Assembly: GCA_017893485.1 (NCBI GenBank)
Contig: JACEHZ010000372.1
Span: 1,364,001-1,428,000, forward strand
Direction: 5' to 3'
Length of the DNA: 64,000 nt
DNA from: Hemerocallis citrina
Lineage: Eukaryota > Streptophyta > Magnoliopsida > Asparagales > Asphodelaceae
Shown here: one piece after another, positions 25,501 to 37,500 of the stretch
How positions within the stretch are numbered: position 1 is the stretch's first letter
Layout: every line of letters begins with the position of its first letter
Translations under genes and position numbers: made by a program
Notes under the pieces: generated by a model
What the model saw: the letters and a program-made list of their open reading frames with translations, nothing else
Databases searched by the model: none
Told to the model about the DNA's origin: nothing

Positions 25501-28500
25501 CATCAACCGAAGTGTTTGCATTCCGTTGTTCAAGTGTACGTTTGGGATACGTAGTATTCTTGCACGGAAACATGTGTTCAAAAAAGGAAGCATTCGTTGA
25601 TTCCATTATTGTATTCACATGGATATTCGGTATATCTGATTTGTATATCGAGAACCGATATGCACTACTGTTGTGTGCATAGCCTATGAATATGCAATCA
25701 ATCGTCTTAGGTCCGATGGTGACCTGTTTTGGATTAGGTACTGCCACTTTTGCTAGACACCCACACACTTTGAGGTATTTATACGAAGGTACGTAACCTT
25801 TCCATAGTTCGTATGGTGTCTTGCCAGTTTTCTTATGAGGTATTTTATTGAGAATGTAGTTGGCAGTCAGCAACGCTTCCCCCACATGTTTTGGGGTAAG
25901 CCAGAATTCAACAACAAGACATTCATCATCTCCTTTAGAGTTCGGTTCTTGCGCCCGGCAGTACCGTTTGATTCGGGTGAGTAAGGAGCAGTTGTCTGAT
26001 GAACTATTCTATATTCAGAGCAGAACATATTAAATGGTGCATCATATTCTCTTCCTCTATCATTCCTAACGATTTTAATTATTTTGCCAAGTTGATTCTC
26101 AACCTCAAGCTTATATTCTTTGAATTTATCCATAGCCTCATTTTTGCTATGTAACAAGTATACATAACAGAATTTTGTGCAACCGTCTATGAATGTCACA
26201 AAGTACTTTTTGCCACCTCTGGTCTGCACGTATTTTAAATCACATAGATCCGTGTGAATTAGACCTAGAGTTTTTGTGTTTCTTTCTACAGAACGTGATG
26301 GAGTTTTAGTGAGTTTGGCCTCCGTGCAAACTTCACATTGTTTGGAGTTGTCTACCTTAAATTTTGGTTGCAAATTCATGTTAATTAATCTACACATAGA
26401 ATTGACATTAACATGGCCTAGTCTTTTATGCCAAACAGAAGAAGACTCAACAACATAGGCAATAGGAGTTATTTCATTAACATTGGGAATAACAGGAACA
26501 ATAGTTTTGGGGATGACTGTCATTACATTAAACTTGAACAGTCCATCCTTTACATATCCTTTACCCAAGTACACCCCATTTTTTGACAATACAAATTTAT
26601 CAGAAGCAAGAACAACCTTAAATCCATTCTTGCTTAGCAAAGAGCCTGATACCAAGTTCTTTCTAATATCTGGAACATGCAACACATTTGTGAGTGTTAG
26701 TTCCTTGCCTGAAGTCATCTTCAGCACTATCTTTCCTGTTCCTGCAATTTTGGAGGTGGAAGAATTACCCATGAATAGCTGTTCATTCTTGTTGCACTTC
26801 TGGTATGAAGTAAACATCTCCTTATCCGAACAGATATGCTTGGTTGCCCCAGTATCGTACCACCATTCACGAGGATTGCTCCCCACAAGATTTACCTCTG
26901 ATACTACAGCACAGAGGTCCAAGTCAGAGAGACCAGTGGACAAGTTCTCAGCTATGTGTGCATGGGATTTTTCATTCCCTTTTGTATATCCACTTCCTGC
27001 ACGGTTGTTGTCCTTGCTGCGGCAGTCAAAAATTTTGTGCCCCAGCTTACCACACTTGTGGCATTTCCCAGCAAACCTCTTTGTAGGAGGTTTTTTGTTT
27101 GAGGCCTGTGGCAAGAACTTTCTCTTCTTGCCCTTCTGTTCGTGCTCCATTGCGTTGGTCTTTTCTATGGACTGATTTCCATAGGACCTGTTAGCCTTGC
27201 AATTCTCCTTTTCGATCCGTAACCTGACAATGAGGTCTTCAAGAGATATCTCCTTTCGCTTGTGCTTAAGGTAGTTCTTGAAGTCTTTAGTGGAAGCTTT
27301 TCGATGAACGCTGCAACCTGGAATGGTTCGCACAACGTCATGTTCTCTGCAGCGATTTCATGCATTATGACCTACAGTTCCTAGATTTGACTCACAACAG
27401 TTTTGGAGTCTAATCATCTTGTAGTCCAGAAATTTGCCAACTACAAACTTCTTGGACTTGGCGTCTTTTGTTTTGTACTTCTTCTCCAAAGACCCCCACA
27501 GGAGTTTTGGACGGCTTGAAGACATAGTAGACGTTGTACAGAGTGTCTAACAAGCCATTGAGGATGTAGTTCCTGTAGAGGTAGTCACCCTAAGTCCATG
27601 CATCAACCGCAGCAACGGAGTGTGCATCCATTGGTGCCAGCATCGGGGTAGATTCAGTGAGAAACATGTCCAGCTTCAAAGTGGTTAGGTAGAACTGCAT
27701 CTTCCCTTGCCACTTCTTGAATCCAGTTCCATCGAACTTCTCTGGTTTTTATCCCACAGTTATATGTGTGGGCAGAACGATCGAACGTGCCGCAACCGAT
27801 TGTGCAGTCACATTTTGGGTCACCAGTGTTTGTTCACTGATATGTCCACTGATATTATCATTCTGTGTATTTTTCATGTTCTGAAATAGTTGAAAACAGA
27901 ACTGTTAGTTGTTTTTCCGAGATGATAACAATACCTGTAAGAGATCTTCACAAAAAACTTTTAGAAATGAGAAAAACTTTTGCTTTAAGATTGTTAGAAC
28001 TCGAATTTTATAAATTAGAAATTTGCTAACAATATTTGTGAAGAACAAAATTTACAGGAAGAAAAGAACAAACCCAAAACTTTATACAAAGTCGAGATTA
28101 AGATCTCTCTCCTTAAAGCAAAATTCGCCCCGTAGTGCGATGGTTGCTGGCGAATTGCCTCCCAGGAGAGCAGCACCCTTGCTTCAGAGATTTCAGCGAA
28201 CTGTTTCTGTGTTGTACTCTCAGTGTTTGACACGGAGGAAGAAGAAGTGAATTCGGATGACTCAAAGCTCTACCTCTGGTAGACAAGACTTACTAGTCTT
28301 ATAGGAGAAAATAGAGCAACTGATGGGAGGCCCATTACTCTGTAACAGTAGAGTAATGGTCCACTACTCTGCAACAGTAGAGTGGTGGTTCAGATTCATA
28401 ACTGATGAGCCATTACTCTGCTGTTACAGAGTAATGGTACCAGTTACTGAATGTGAAAAGCCTCATCAGCGTACTGGGGGAAAAAATTTTGACTGGGACA

Positions 28501-31500
28501 AAAAAAATTTAAGCCAGAGCCAAGCCCAGCCCGGGGCCGGGGCCGGGCCCGTCCCGCGCGCGCGTGTTTGTCATTTTGGCTAAGTCCTCTCTCCACTACA
28601 CGTTAGTGGTAACCCCTGGGCCATGCCCTTTAGTCCAATTTTTTAGTATATATACTAGAAAAAAATCTTTCCCAATTTTCGATATGGAACTATCAATTTT
28701 CTCCAAGTTTCCAAGTTAGTACATTTTGAGCACCCCACTTTGGACCAACATTTCTCATTCATATGAATTCATTTTTGGCAAATGAGTACACCACGGAATA
28801 GTACTCGACGAGAGGATCGCAATCCAATCATTTTCCGGTGCCGCCGGTGGCCGGAGCCTGCCGGAATCTGGCCCGGAAAATCTGCAAAAATTAAGTCTAA
28901 CAGAGTTAAATTATTTTGGAGAATGAATTAAGAGTTAATTAAAGTATGGGTTTGTGAGAAAAAAATTAGACTTGTGCTATTTTGGTAAAGTTTTGCCAAC
29001 GTGAATTCTTATTAAAAATTTTATGATAACGGGTAAGTGATCGAGTTGTTTGAGATTGATGAATTGAAAGGAATGAGTAAGAGAATAAAATGACGTATAA
29101 ATAAATGAATGAAACTTTTATGAATGAGGTTAAGAATAACCTAGAAGATCTCTAAATTTGAGATATGTGGGTTCTAGAAGCTGAGCGAGACCCGTAGTGA
29201 CTGGCAATTTATGATAAATTTTGAGAAATGGCTAGTATGGGCCAGAGTTCTCGGTGAGTTAGTTTAAGTCTGGCAGGATAAGCTAGCTCTAGGCCATGAA
29301 AACTATATTTGGATTAAGGACATGCACTAGAAAATGAGACGTTATAAGACATGGATAAACATAAGTGGGGCGATCTATATAGTCGGGCGGTGGATTCCTG
29401 AATTAGATTCAGCCAGGCTGTGGATTTCGGGACACTGATTATTTGCGGAGCGAGAAGAACCTTAATTAATTCCGGAATTATGAATGGTCGGGCGGTGGAT
29501 TCTGGGATCAAGAATAGTCAGGCGGAAGGGAGGCGGATCTCTAATATTTTCCGTATTAGAGCGGCACTTGCGGTATGTTTGCACGACGAGAATTCTAAAT
29601 AGTCGGGCGGTGTACTCCAGGGCTGGAAATTATACTCGTGGAATGTTTAAACCTTGTTTTTGTTACCGTAGTAGAATTTTCATAATGGGGGATTAAACCC
29701 TACAATGAGGAGTACGTTAAGGGCTTGCCCTCGGACCTATGTAGTATGGGATGTATAGAATCCGAACTAGTGCGCGTTAGAGTTGCATCGTAAGCATGAG
29801 TGTCTGCATTAGTCATTAGGTTCATATCATACACTGATATAATTAGGATAGTCACTTTTTATTTTTGCATTCAAGTTTGTGATTGTTAAATTGAGGAGTC
29901 GCTGTATTATAGCATTGCATCAGTTGGATGCAACTGTCGTGCCCGCAGTTCTCAAGTTGCAGACACATATTAGCGATCGACGAGGGCTTGAGCTGGATGT
30001 CGATGAATATTGCAGGCTTGAAGATGTTTGTTGATATAAATTGTATTTCTTTTATATAAATTTCCGCTGCGTATTGTAAGAATAACATTGTATTGAAAAT
30101 TTTTAAAATTCCTTGTATTTTTGTACGAAATTGGTGTAAAGATCCTGGTTGTGCTACGAATTACCTGTATTTGGAATTCAGGGCGTTACAAAAATGACCA
30201 CCGAAGTCCTGTAAAAAAGTCTGAAACAGACGACAGACCCTCCAACGCTCAAGCTAGTAATAAGCAGTTTAAAGGGGTATTAGGTGGTAAAAATGTGATT
30301 ACCCCATAACACTGGAGGGGAACCTGTATTTATATTTCAGAGAAAACCTGTTATAGATGTTGGAATTAGTTTTTGCAGTTTTTCCGGGCCGGATTCCGGC
30401 GAGCTCCGGCCACCGGCGGCGCCGGAAAATGAGTGGATTGCGATCCTCTCGTCGAGTACTATTCCGTAGTATACTCACTTGCCAAAAACCAATTCCGTAT
30501 GAATGAGAAATGTTGATCCAAAGTTGGGTACTTGAAAGGTACCAACTTAACAAATGGATAGTCCCATATCGGAAATTGGGAAAGATTTTTACTAGTATAT
30601 ATACTAGAAAACTGGACTAGAGGGCGTGGCCCGGGGGTTACCACTAACGTGTAGTGGAGAGAGGACTTAGCCAAAATGACTAACACACACGCGCGCACGC
30701 GCGCGCGCGCCCGGCCCGGCCCGGCCCCGGCCCCTGCCCCTGCCCCGGCCCCCGGCCCCGGCCCCGGGCCCGGCCCCCGGCTCGGCTCGGCTCGGTCTGG
30801 CTTAAATTTTTTATTTTTTTGCCCAGACAGCCTCTTCCCCTACTGAACTGAAAAGACTTTTCAGATTCAGTAACTGAGGCCATTACTCTGTAACAGCAGA
30901 GTAATGGCTCACCAGTTACTAAACTGAAGAGTCCCCATTACTCTGCTGTTACAGAGTAATGGCTGCTGAACAGTCTCCAGTCCATCTCTTATCTATATAT
31001 CCTGACCCAGACATCAACTGATACACAGTTACAGAAAATTTTTCCACTTGAGTCTTCCTCTTCTTCTTCCTCTGCTCTGAGTCCAGTGTCTGTCAACTGA
31101 GAGTACACACAGACAGCAGTTCGTTGTCTCTGAAGCAAGGGTGCTGCATCTTCAGAGAAGGTACAGTTGTATCCTGGGAAGCGATTTGCCGGTAACCGTC
31201 ACACTACGGGGCAAATTCTGCTTTAAGGACAGAGATTCTTCAAAATCTCGACTCTGTACAAGTTTATTGTTTACTGTTTTCTTTTCTGTATTTGATTTCT
31301 TCACAACTTTGTTGGAATTTCTTATTATTTTATATTCAGGTTCTAACAATCTTAAAGCAGAATTTTTCCTCACAGATTCTAACAATTTTTGTGAAGTTTG
31401 TTTACAGGTTCTGTTCGGAAAAATAACTAATAGTTTCTGTTTCAATCAATTTCAGAGAACAAAATCAAAACATGGAAAACACACAAACTGAAGTTGCTGC

Positions 31501-34500
31501 TGGGCTTATCAGTACCCAAACTCCGGTGACCCAGAATGTGACTGCACAATCGGTTGCGGCACATTCGGTCGTTCTGCCCACGCACATAAGCGTGGGAGAA
31601 AAACCGGAGAAGTTCAATGGAACTGGGTTCAAAAAGTGGCAGGGGAAGATGCAGTTCTACCTGACCACATTGAAGCTGGACAGATTCCTCAATGAATCTG
31701 CCCCGATGCTGGCGCCAATGGAAGCACACTCTGTTGCTGCAGTTGACGCGTGGACTCAGGGCGACTATCTTTGCAGGAACTACATCCTGAATGGCCTAGT
31801 AGACTCCTTGTATAACGTCTATTGTGTCTTCAAGACGTCCAAACTCCTGTGGGGGTCCCTGGAAAAGAAGTACAAAACAGAAGACGCCGGGTCCAAGAAA
31901 TTTGTTGTCGGCAAATTTCTGGACTATAAGATGATTGACTCCAAAACTGTGGTGAGTCAGGTCCAAGAACTGCAGGTTATAATGCATGACATTGCTGCAG
32001 AAAACATGACGCTGTGCGAACCATTCCAGGTTGCAGCGTTCATTGAAAAACTTCCACCTGGGTGGAAAGATTTCAAGAACTATCTCAAACACAAACGAAA
32101 GGAGATGTCTCTTGAAGACCTAATTATCAGGTTGCGAATCGAAGAAGAGAATCGCAAGGCTGAGAGGTCCTATGGAAATCAGTCCATAGAAAAGGCCAAT
32201 GTGGTGGAGCATGAACAGAAGGGCAAGAAGAGAAAGTTTCAGCCACAGACCTCAAGCAAAAAGCCACTTGCAAAGAGGTTTGCAGGGAAATGCCACAAGT
32301 GTGGTAAACTGGGGCACAAAATTTCAGAGTGCCGCAGTAAGGATAGTAATTATTCAAAAACAGGACATGTAAAAGGAAATGAAAAATCCCATGTACACAT
32401 AGCTGAGAACTTGTCCACTGGTCTCTCTGACCTGGACCTCTGTGCTGTTGTTTCAGAGGTAAATCTTGTGGGGAGCAATCCTCGTGAATGGTGGTACGAT
32501 ACTGGGGCCACCAAGCATATCTGCTCGGACAAGGAAATGTTCACCTCCTACCAGAAGTGCAACAAAGATGAACATCTGTTCATGGGAAACTCTTCCACCT
32601 CCAAGATTGAAGGAACAGGAAAGATAGTGCTGAAGATGACTTCAGGCAAAGAGCTAACACTCACAAATGTGCTGCATGTCCCAGACATTAGAAAGAACTT
32701 GATATCAGGTTCTTTGCTAAGTAAGAATGGGTTCAAAGTTGTACTTGTTTCTGATAATTTTGTACTGTCCAAGAATGGGGTGTACTTGGGGAAAGGATAT
32801 GTAAAGGATGGACTGTTCAAATTTAATGTAATGACAGTCATCCCAAAAACTATTGTTCCTGCTGTTCCCAAAGTTAATGAAATAACTCCTATTGCCTATG
32901 TTGTTGAGTCTTCTTCTGTTTGGCATGAAAGATTAGGCCATGTTAATGTAAATTCTATGCGTAGATTAGTTAACATGAATCTGCTACCAAAGTTTAAGGT
33001 AGATAACTCAGAAAAATGTGAAGTTTGCACGGAGGCCAAACTCACTAAAACTCCATCACGTTCTGTAGAAAGAAACACAGAAACTCTAGGTCTTATTCAC
33101 ACAGATCTGTGTGACTTAAAATACGTGCAGACCAGAGGTGGCAAAAAGTACTTTGTGACTTTCATAGACGATTGCACAAAATTCTGTTATGTATATTTGT
33201 TACATAGCAAAAATGAGGCTTTGGATAAATTCAAAGAATATAAACTTGAGGTTGAGAATCAACTTGGCAAAACGATTAAAATCGTTAGAAGTGATAGAGG
33301 CGGAGAATATGATGCACCATTTAACATGTTCTGCTCGGAACATGGAATAGTTCATCAGACAACTGCTCCCTACTCACCCGAATCAAATGGTACTGCCGAG
33401 CGCAAAAACCGAACTCTAAAGGAGATGATGAATGCCTTGTTGTTGAATTCTGGCTTACCCCAAAACATGTGGGGGGAAGCGTTGCTGACTGCCAACTACA
33501 TTCTCAACAAAATACCTCACAAGAAAACCGGCAAGACACCATATGAATTATGGAAAGGTAACTTACCTTCGTATAAATACCTCAAAGTGTGGGGGTGTCT
33601 AGCAAAAGTGGCAGTACCTAACCCGAAACAGGTCACCATCGGACCTAAGACGATTGATTGCATATTCATAGGCTATGCACACAACAGTAGTGCATATCGG
33701 TTCTTGGTATACAAATCGGATATACCGGATATCCATGTAAATACAATAATGGAATCAAGAAATGCTTCATTCTTTGAACACGTGTTTCCGTGCAAGGATA
33801 CTACGTACCCTAAACGTACACGTGAACAAGGGAATGCAAGCACTTCAGTTGACGAACCAGAACAGGATACCGATGAGCCTAGACGAAGTAAACGGGCTAG
33901 AACATCAAAATCATTTGGTCCTGACTTTGTGACGGCTTTTCTGTTAGAAAATGAGCCCAGAACGTTCAAGGAAGCCATGTCTATGCCTGATGCTCCTATG
34001 TGGAAGGAAGCAATCAAAAGTGAAATAGACTCCATTATGCAAAATCATACATGGGAGTTAGTCGATTTGCCTTCTGGATGTAAAGCTCTAGGATGCAAAT
34101 GGATTTTCAAACAAAAATTGAAACCAGATGGTTCAATAGAGAAGCATAAGGCTAGACTTGTGGTACAAGGATTTAGGCAAAAAGAGGGCCTAGATTTCTT
34201 CGATACATATTCCCCAGTTACAAGAATAACATCCATAAGAATGTTGATAGCTATTGCAGCTCTACGTAACCTGGAAATACATCAAATGGATGTTAAAACT
34301 GCATTTCTAAATGGGGACTTAGAAGAAGAAATATACATGAAACAACCTGAGGGTTACGTAGTTCCTGAACAGGAAAATAAAGTGTGCAGGCTTGTAAAAT
34401 CACTGTACGGCCTGAAACAAGCTCCAAAGCAATGGCATGCAAAATTTGACAATGTTATGATGTCAAATGGTTTCAAAATAAATGAATGTGATAAATGTAT

Positions 34501-37500
34501 CTACATCAAAGATACTCCAAACGGATACATTCTGGTCTGTCTATACGTAGATGACATGCTCATTATTGGAAGCAATAACGACATTATCAAACAAACTAAG
34601 AGCATGCTTAGTGGCAAGTTTGACATGAAAGACTTGGGAATTGCAGATGTCATACTAGGAATCAAAGTCTCCAGGACATCTGAGGGAATTACTTTGTCTC
34701 AAGCTCATTATGCTGAGAAAGTACTTGAAAGATTCAAGAATTATTCCAATGGGACAGCAAAAAGTCCCGTCGATCCAAGTCTTCACCTGTTCAAAAATAC
34801 AGGCGAAAGCATATCACAACTGGAATATGCACGTGTAATTGGTAGTCTGATGTACCTAACAAATTGTACAAGACCGGACCTAGCACATTCGGTAAACGTA
34901 CTGAGCCGATACACGGGTAATCCAGGACGAAGTCACTGGAAAGGAATAACTAGAGTATTGAACTACTTGCGACATACTCATAGTTATGCGCTGCATTACA
35001 CCAGATATCCAGCAGTACTGGAAGGCTACAGTGATGCCAACTGGATATCGGACTCCAAAAACTTAAAATCCACAAGTGGATATGTCTTTACACTTGGTGG
35101 TGCAGCTGTGTCATGGAAATCCTCTAAACAAACGCTATTGGCCAGATCCACCATGGAATCTGAATTCATTGCTTTAGACAAAGCGGCAGAAGAAGCAGAA
35201 TGGCTTCGCAACTTTTTAGAGGATATCCCTATGTGGGAAAAACCAGTGCCTGCCTTATGTGTACACTGTGACAGCCAATCGGCTATAGCACGGGCACTGA
35301 ATTGCATGTATAATGGTAAGTCTCGTCATATCAGAAGGCGACATAAAACCATTAGACACCTGCTCTCAAATGGAGTAATCTCTATAGAATATATAAAATC
35401 GGCCGACAACCTAGCGGATCCATTTACTAAAGGTCTGTCGCGAGAGCAGGTTGTGAGATCATCAAGAGGAATGGGTTTAAAGCCTATGACGAAAGAGGAT
35501 ACTTGATGGAAACCCTACTTAGAAATTGGAGATCCCAAGATCTAGGTTTAAAGGGACAACTAAATCTTGTTGAATCAACGAAAGCACTTAGAGATTAACA
35601 TCTCATACCTATTCTTAGGATGATAAAACAAGTGCTGCCTGCAAATAGTTAGGATAAGCTTGGCTTTTAATGATTCCCATAGCTTTGAAATAAAAGTGGG
35701 GTATAGCAGGATACTCTTTATGGGAAATCACCTTGTGAGTGTGAAATGGGGCCGTTTCTAGGAGAATGAAGAGAGGCTACATTCTCCAAGTTCACTCATG
35801 ATTAACCAGGGATGTTCAAGGCCAAAATGAACACAACAAGAGAACTTGGTTCTGTGAGGAGATGAAACTGTGTGATAGTTATTGTCTAGGTTCACATGAA
35901 CGTCCGGGTAGTTCAAGACATCATGATCACTACCTGGTCAAGTGAATCCGATAGCTAATTACTAAGGGTGGTTCAAAGTTGAAAAATTACTACCATTCCT
36001 GATGCAGTGATTTTCCAATTGTACTCTCAGAGTCTTTCTGTCATGTTTTTTGTTTTTCTGTCGTGTCTGGATTACATGGTCTGGTAATTTCCATTCATGT
36101 GGGGGATTGTTGGAATTAGTTTTTGCAGTTTTTCCGGGCCGGATTCCGGCGAGCTCCGGCCACCGGCGGCGCCGGAAAATGAGTGGATTGCGATCCTCTC
36201 GTCGAGTACTATTCCGTAGTATACTCACTTGCCAAAAACCAATTCCGTATGAATGAGAAATGTTGATCCAAAGTTGGGTACTTGAAAGGTACCAACTTAA
36301 CAAATGGATAGTCCCATATCGGAAATTGGGAAAGATTTTTACTAGTATATATACTAGAAAACTGGACTAGAGGGCGTGGCCCGGGGGTTACCACTAACGT
36401 GTAGTGGAGAGAGGACTTAGCCAAAATGACTAACACACACGCGCGCACGCGCGCGCGCCCGGCCCCGGCCCCGGCCGGCGGCCCCGGCGGCGGCCCCGGC
36501 CCCGGCCCCGGGCCCGGGCCCGGGTTCGGTTTGGTCTGGTTTGGTCTGGCTTAAATTTTTTATTTTTTTGCCCAGACAGCCTCTTCCCCTACTGAACTGA
36601 AAAGACTTTTCAGATTCAGTAACTGAGGCCATTACTCTGTAACAGCAGAGTAATGGCTCACCAGTTACTAAACTGAAGAGTCCCCATTACTCTGCTGTTA
36701 CAGAGTAATGGCTGCTGAACAGTCTCCAGTCCATCTCTTATCTATATATCCTGACCCAGACATCAACTGATACACAGTTACAGAAAATTTTTCCACTTGA
36801 GTCTTCCTCTTCTTCTTCCTCTGCTCTGAGTCCAGTGTCTGTCAACTGAGAGTACACACAGACAGCAGTTCGTTGTCTCTGAAGCAAGGGTGCTGCATCT
36901 TCAGAGAAGGTACAGTTGTATCCTGGGAAGCGATTTGCCGGTAACCGTCACACTACGGGGCAAATTCTGCTTTAAGGACAGAGATTCTTCAAAATCTCGA
37001 CTCTGTACAAGTTTATTGTTTACTGTTTTCTTTTCTGTATTTGATTTCTTCACAACTTTGTTGGAATTTCTTATTATTTTATATTCAGGTTCTAACAATA
37101 GAAAGGTTTGCTGCTATGGGGTTGGATTTATTAGCTGAATAGCTTCCCCCAAGCAGGCTAGGTCGAACTAGTGGGCCTGTACAAAGGCCCATGAAATGCG
37201 CTCAGGCTCGGAGTTGCTCATGAAATTGCTTATCCAGTCTTGTCTGCCTTGTGATCCGCGGTGAGATCAAACGGTGGGGATTAGCCACGATTTTTACCCA
37301 TCTCAGTAATGCTTCTTCTTACTTTTTTTGCAAGAAAAATGATTAAAGAGAAACCCTAGACAATCAATATTTGCGCCTTGTAATGTTCTGGTAAGTCTCT
37401 TCAACTTGAGTTAATTTTTATCTCAAAGTGCAATTTCAAGTCATGCATGTTCAGTTCTCTCTCTTTTTTTGAGTTGCCTCTTAAAGTTTATTCTATCTGT

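Larger units (their letters stand above)
22319..28902 (-). mobile_element. Copia-B: degenerate Ty1/copia, same family as copia-C, opposite orientation
   Basis: LTRs lie at 22319-23254 and 27992-28902. The left LTR is followed by ATCCCCCACATGAATGG, the complement of the purine tract seen in copia-C. The polyprotein region (27877-23850) lies in the same order and nearly the same length as copia-C's but is broken. The flanks GATTT (left) and GAGTT (right) are similar, not identical, so the target duplication is only tentative. Confidence 0.85.
20134..30190. mobile_element. Solo LTR of a Tekay/Del-type gypsy element, split by a MITE and by copia-B
   Basis: The ends are TGTAACACCCCGC (20134) and CAGGGCGTTACA (30190), flanked by the direct repeat AAAAT (20129-20133 and 30191-30195). 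Removing copia-B and the MITE leaves about 3.06 kb with no coding capacity. This is close to the 2.95-kb LTR of the Tekay element at 47505, which also starts TGTAAC and ends GTGACA. I therefore read it as one LTR left by recombination. 29330-29610 contains degenerate repeats of a GTCGGGCGGTGGATTC motif. Confidence 0.72.
30358..37097 (+). mobile_element. Copia-C: intact, young Ty1/copia retrotransposon
   Basis: Two LTRs (30358-31348, 991 bp; 36108-37097, 990 bp) run TGTTGGAATTAG...GGTTCTAACA and appear identical by eye except in one GC-rich tract. The target duplication is ATAGA (30353-30357 and 37098-37102). A purine tract ATGTGGGGGAT precedes the 3' LTR. One uninterrupted polyprotein gene fills the interior. 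All parts needed for autonomous transposition seem present, so it may still be mobile. Confidence 0.95.
1787..37183 (-). mobile_element. Ty3/gypsy retrotransposon of Tat type, ancient, split by nested insertions
   Basis: The element is recognised by the minus-strand order gag (19940-18950), protease (DNGSS, about 18150), RT ([17 protein letters not shown], about 17330), RNase H, a second archaeal-like RNase H (about 16160-15880) and integrase (15560-14700). The second RNase H and the primer site are typical of the Tat lineage. LTRs of about 360 bp are in pieces: left 1787-1865 plus about 8868-9166, right 20013-20133 plus 30196-30357 plus 37103-37183. All coding regions have stops and frameshifts. 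No target duplication is evident at 1782-1786 versus 37184-37188, as expected of an old copy. Confidence 0.8.

Noticed and set aside
26483..27175. 230-codon plus-strand reading frame
   Set aside because: It is the antisense shadow of the copia-B gag-protease-integrase block.
30680..30883. Gly/Arg/Pro-rich reading frames in the copia-C LTRs
   Set aside because: They come from GC-rich simple sequence, not a gene.
30358..37097. Copia-C as an endogenous virus
   Set aside because: There is no envelope gene; the order is that of an ordinary Ty1/copia retrotransposon.
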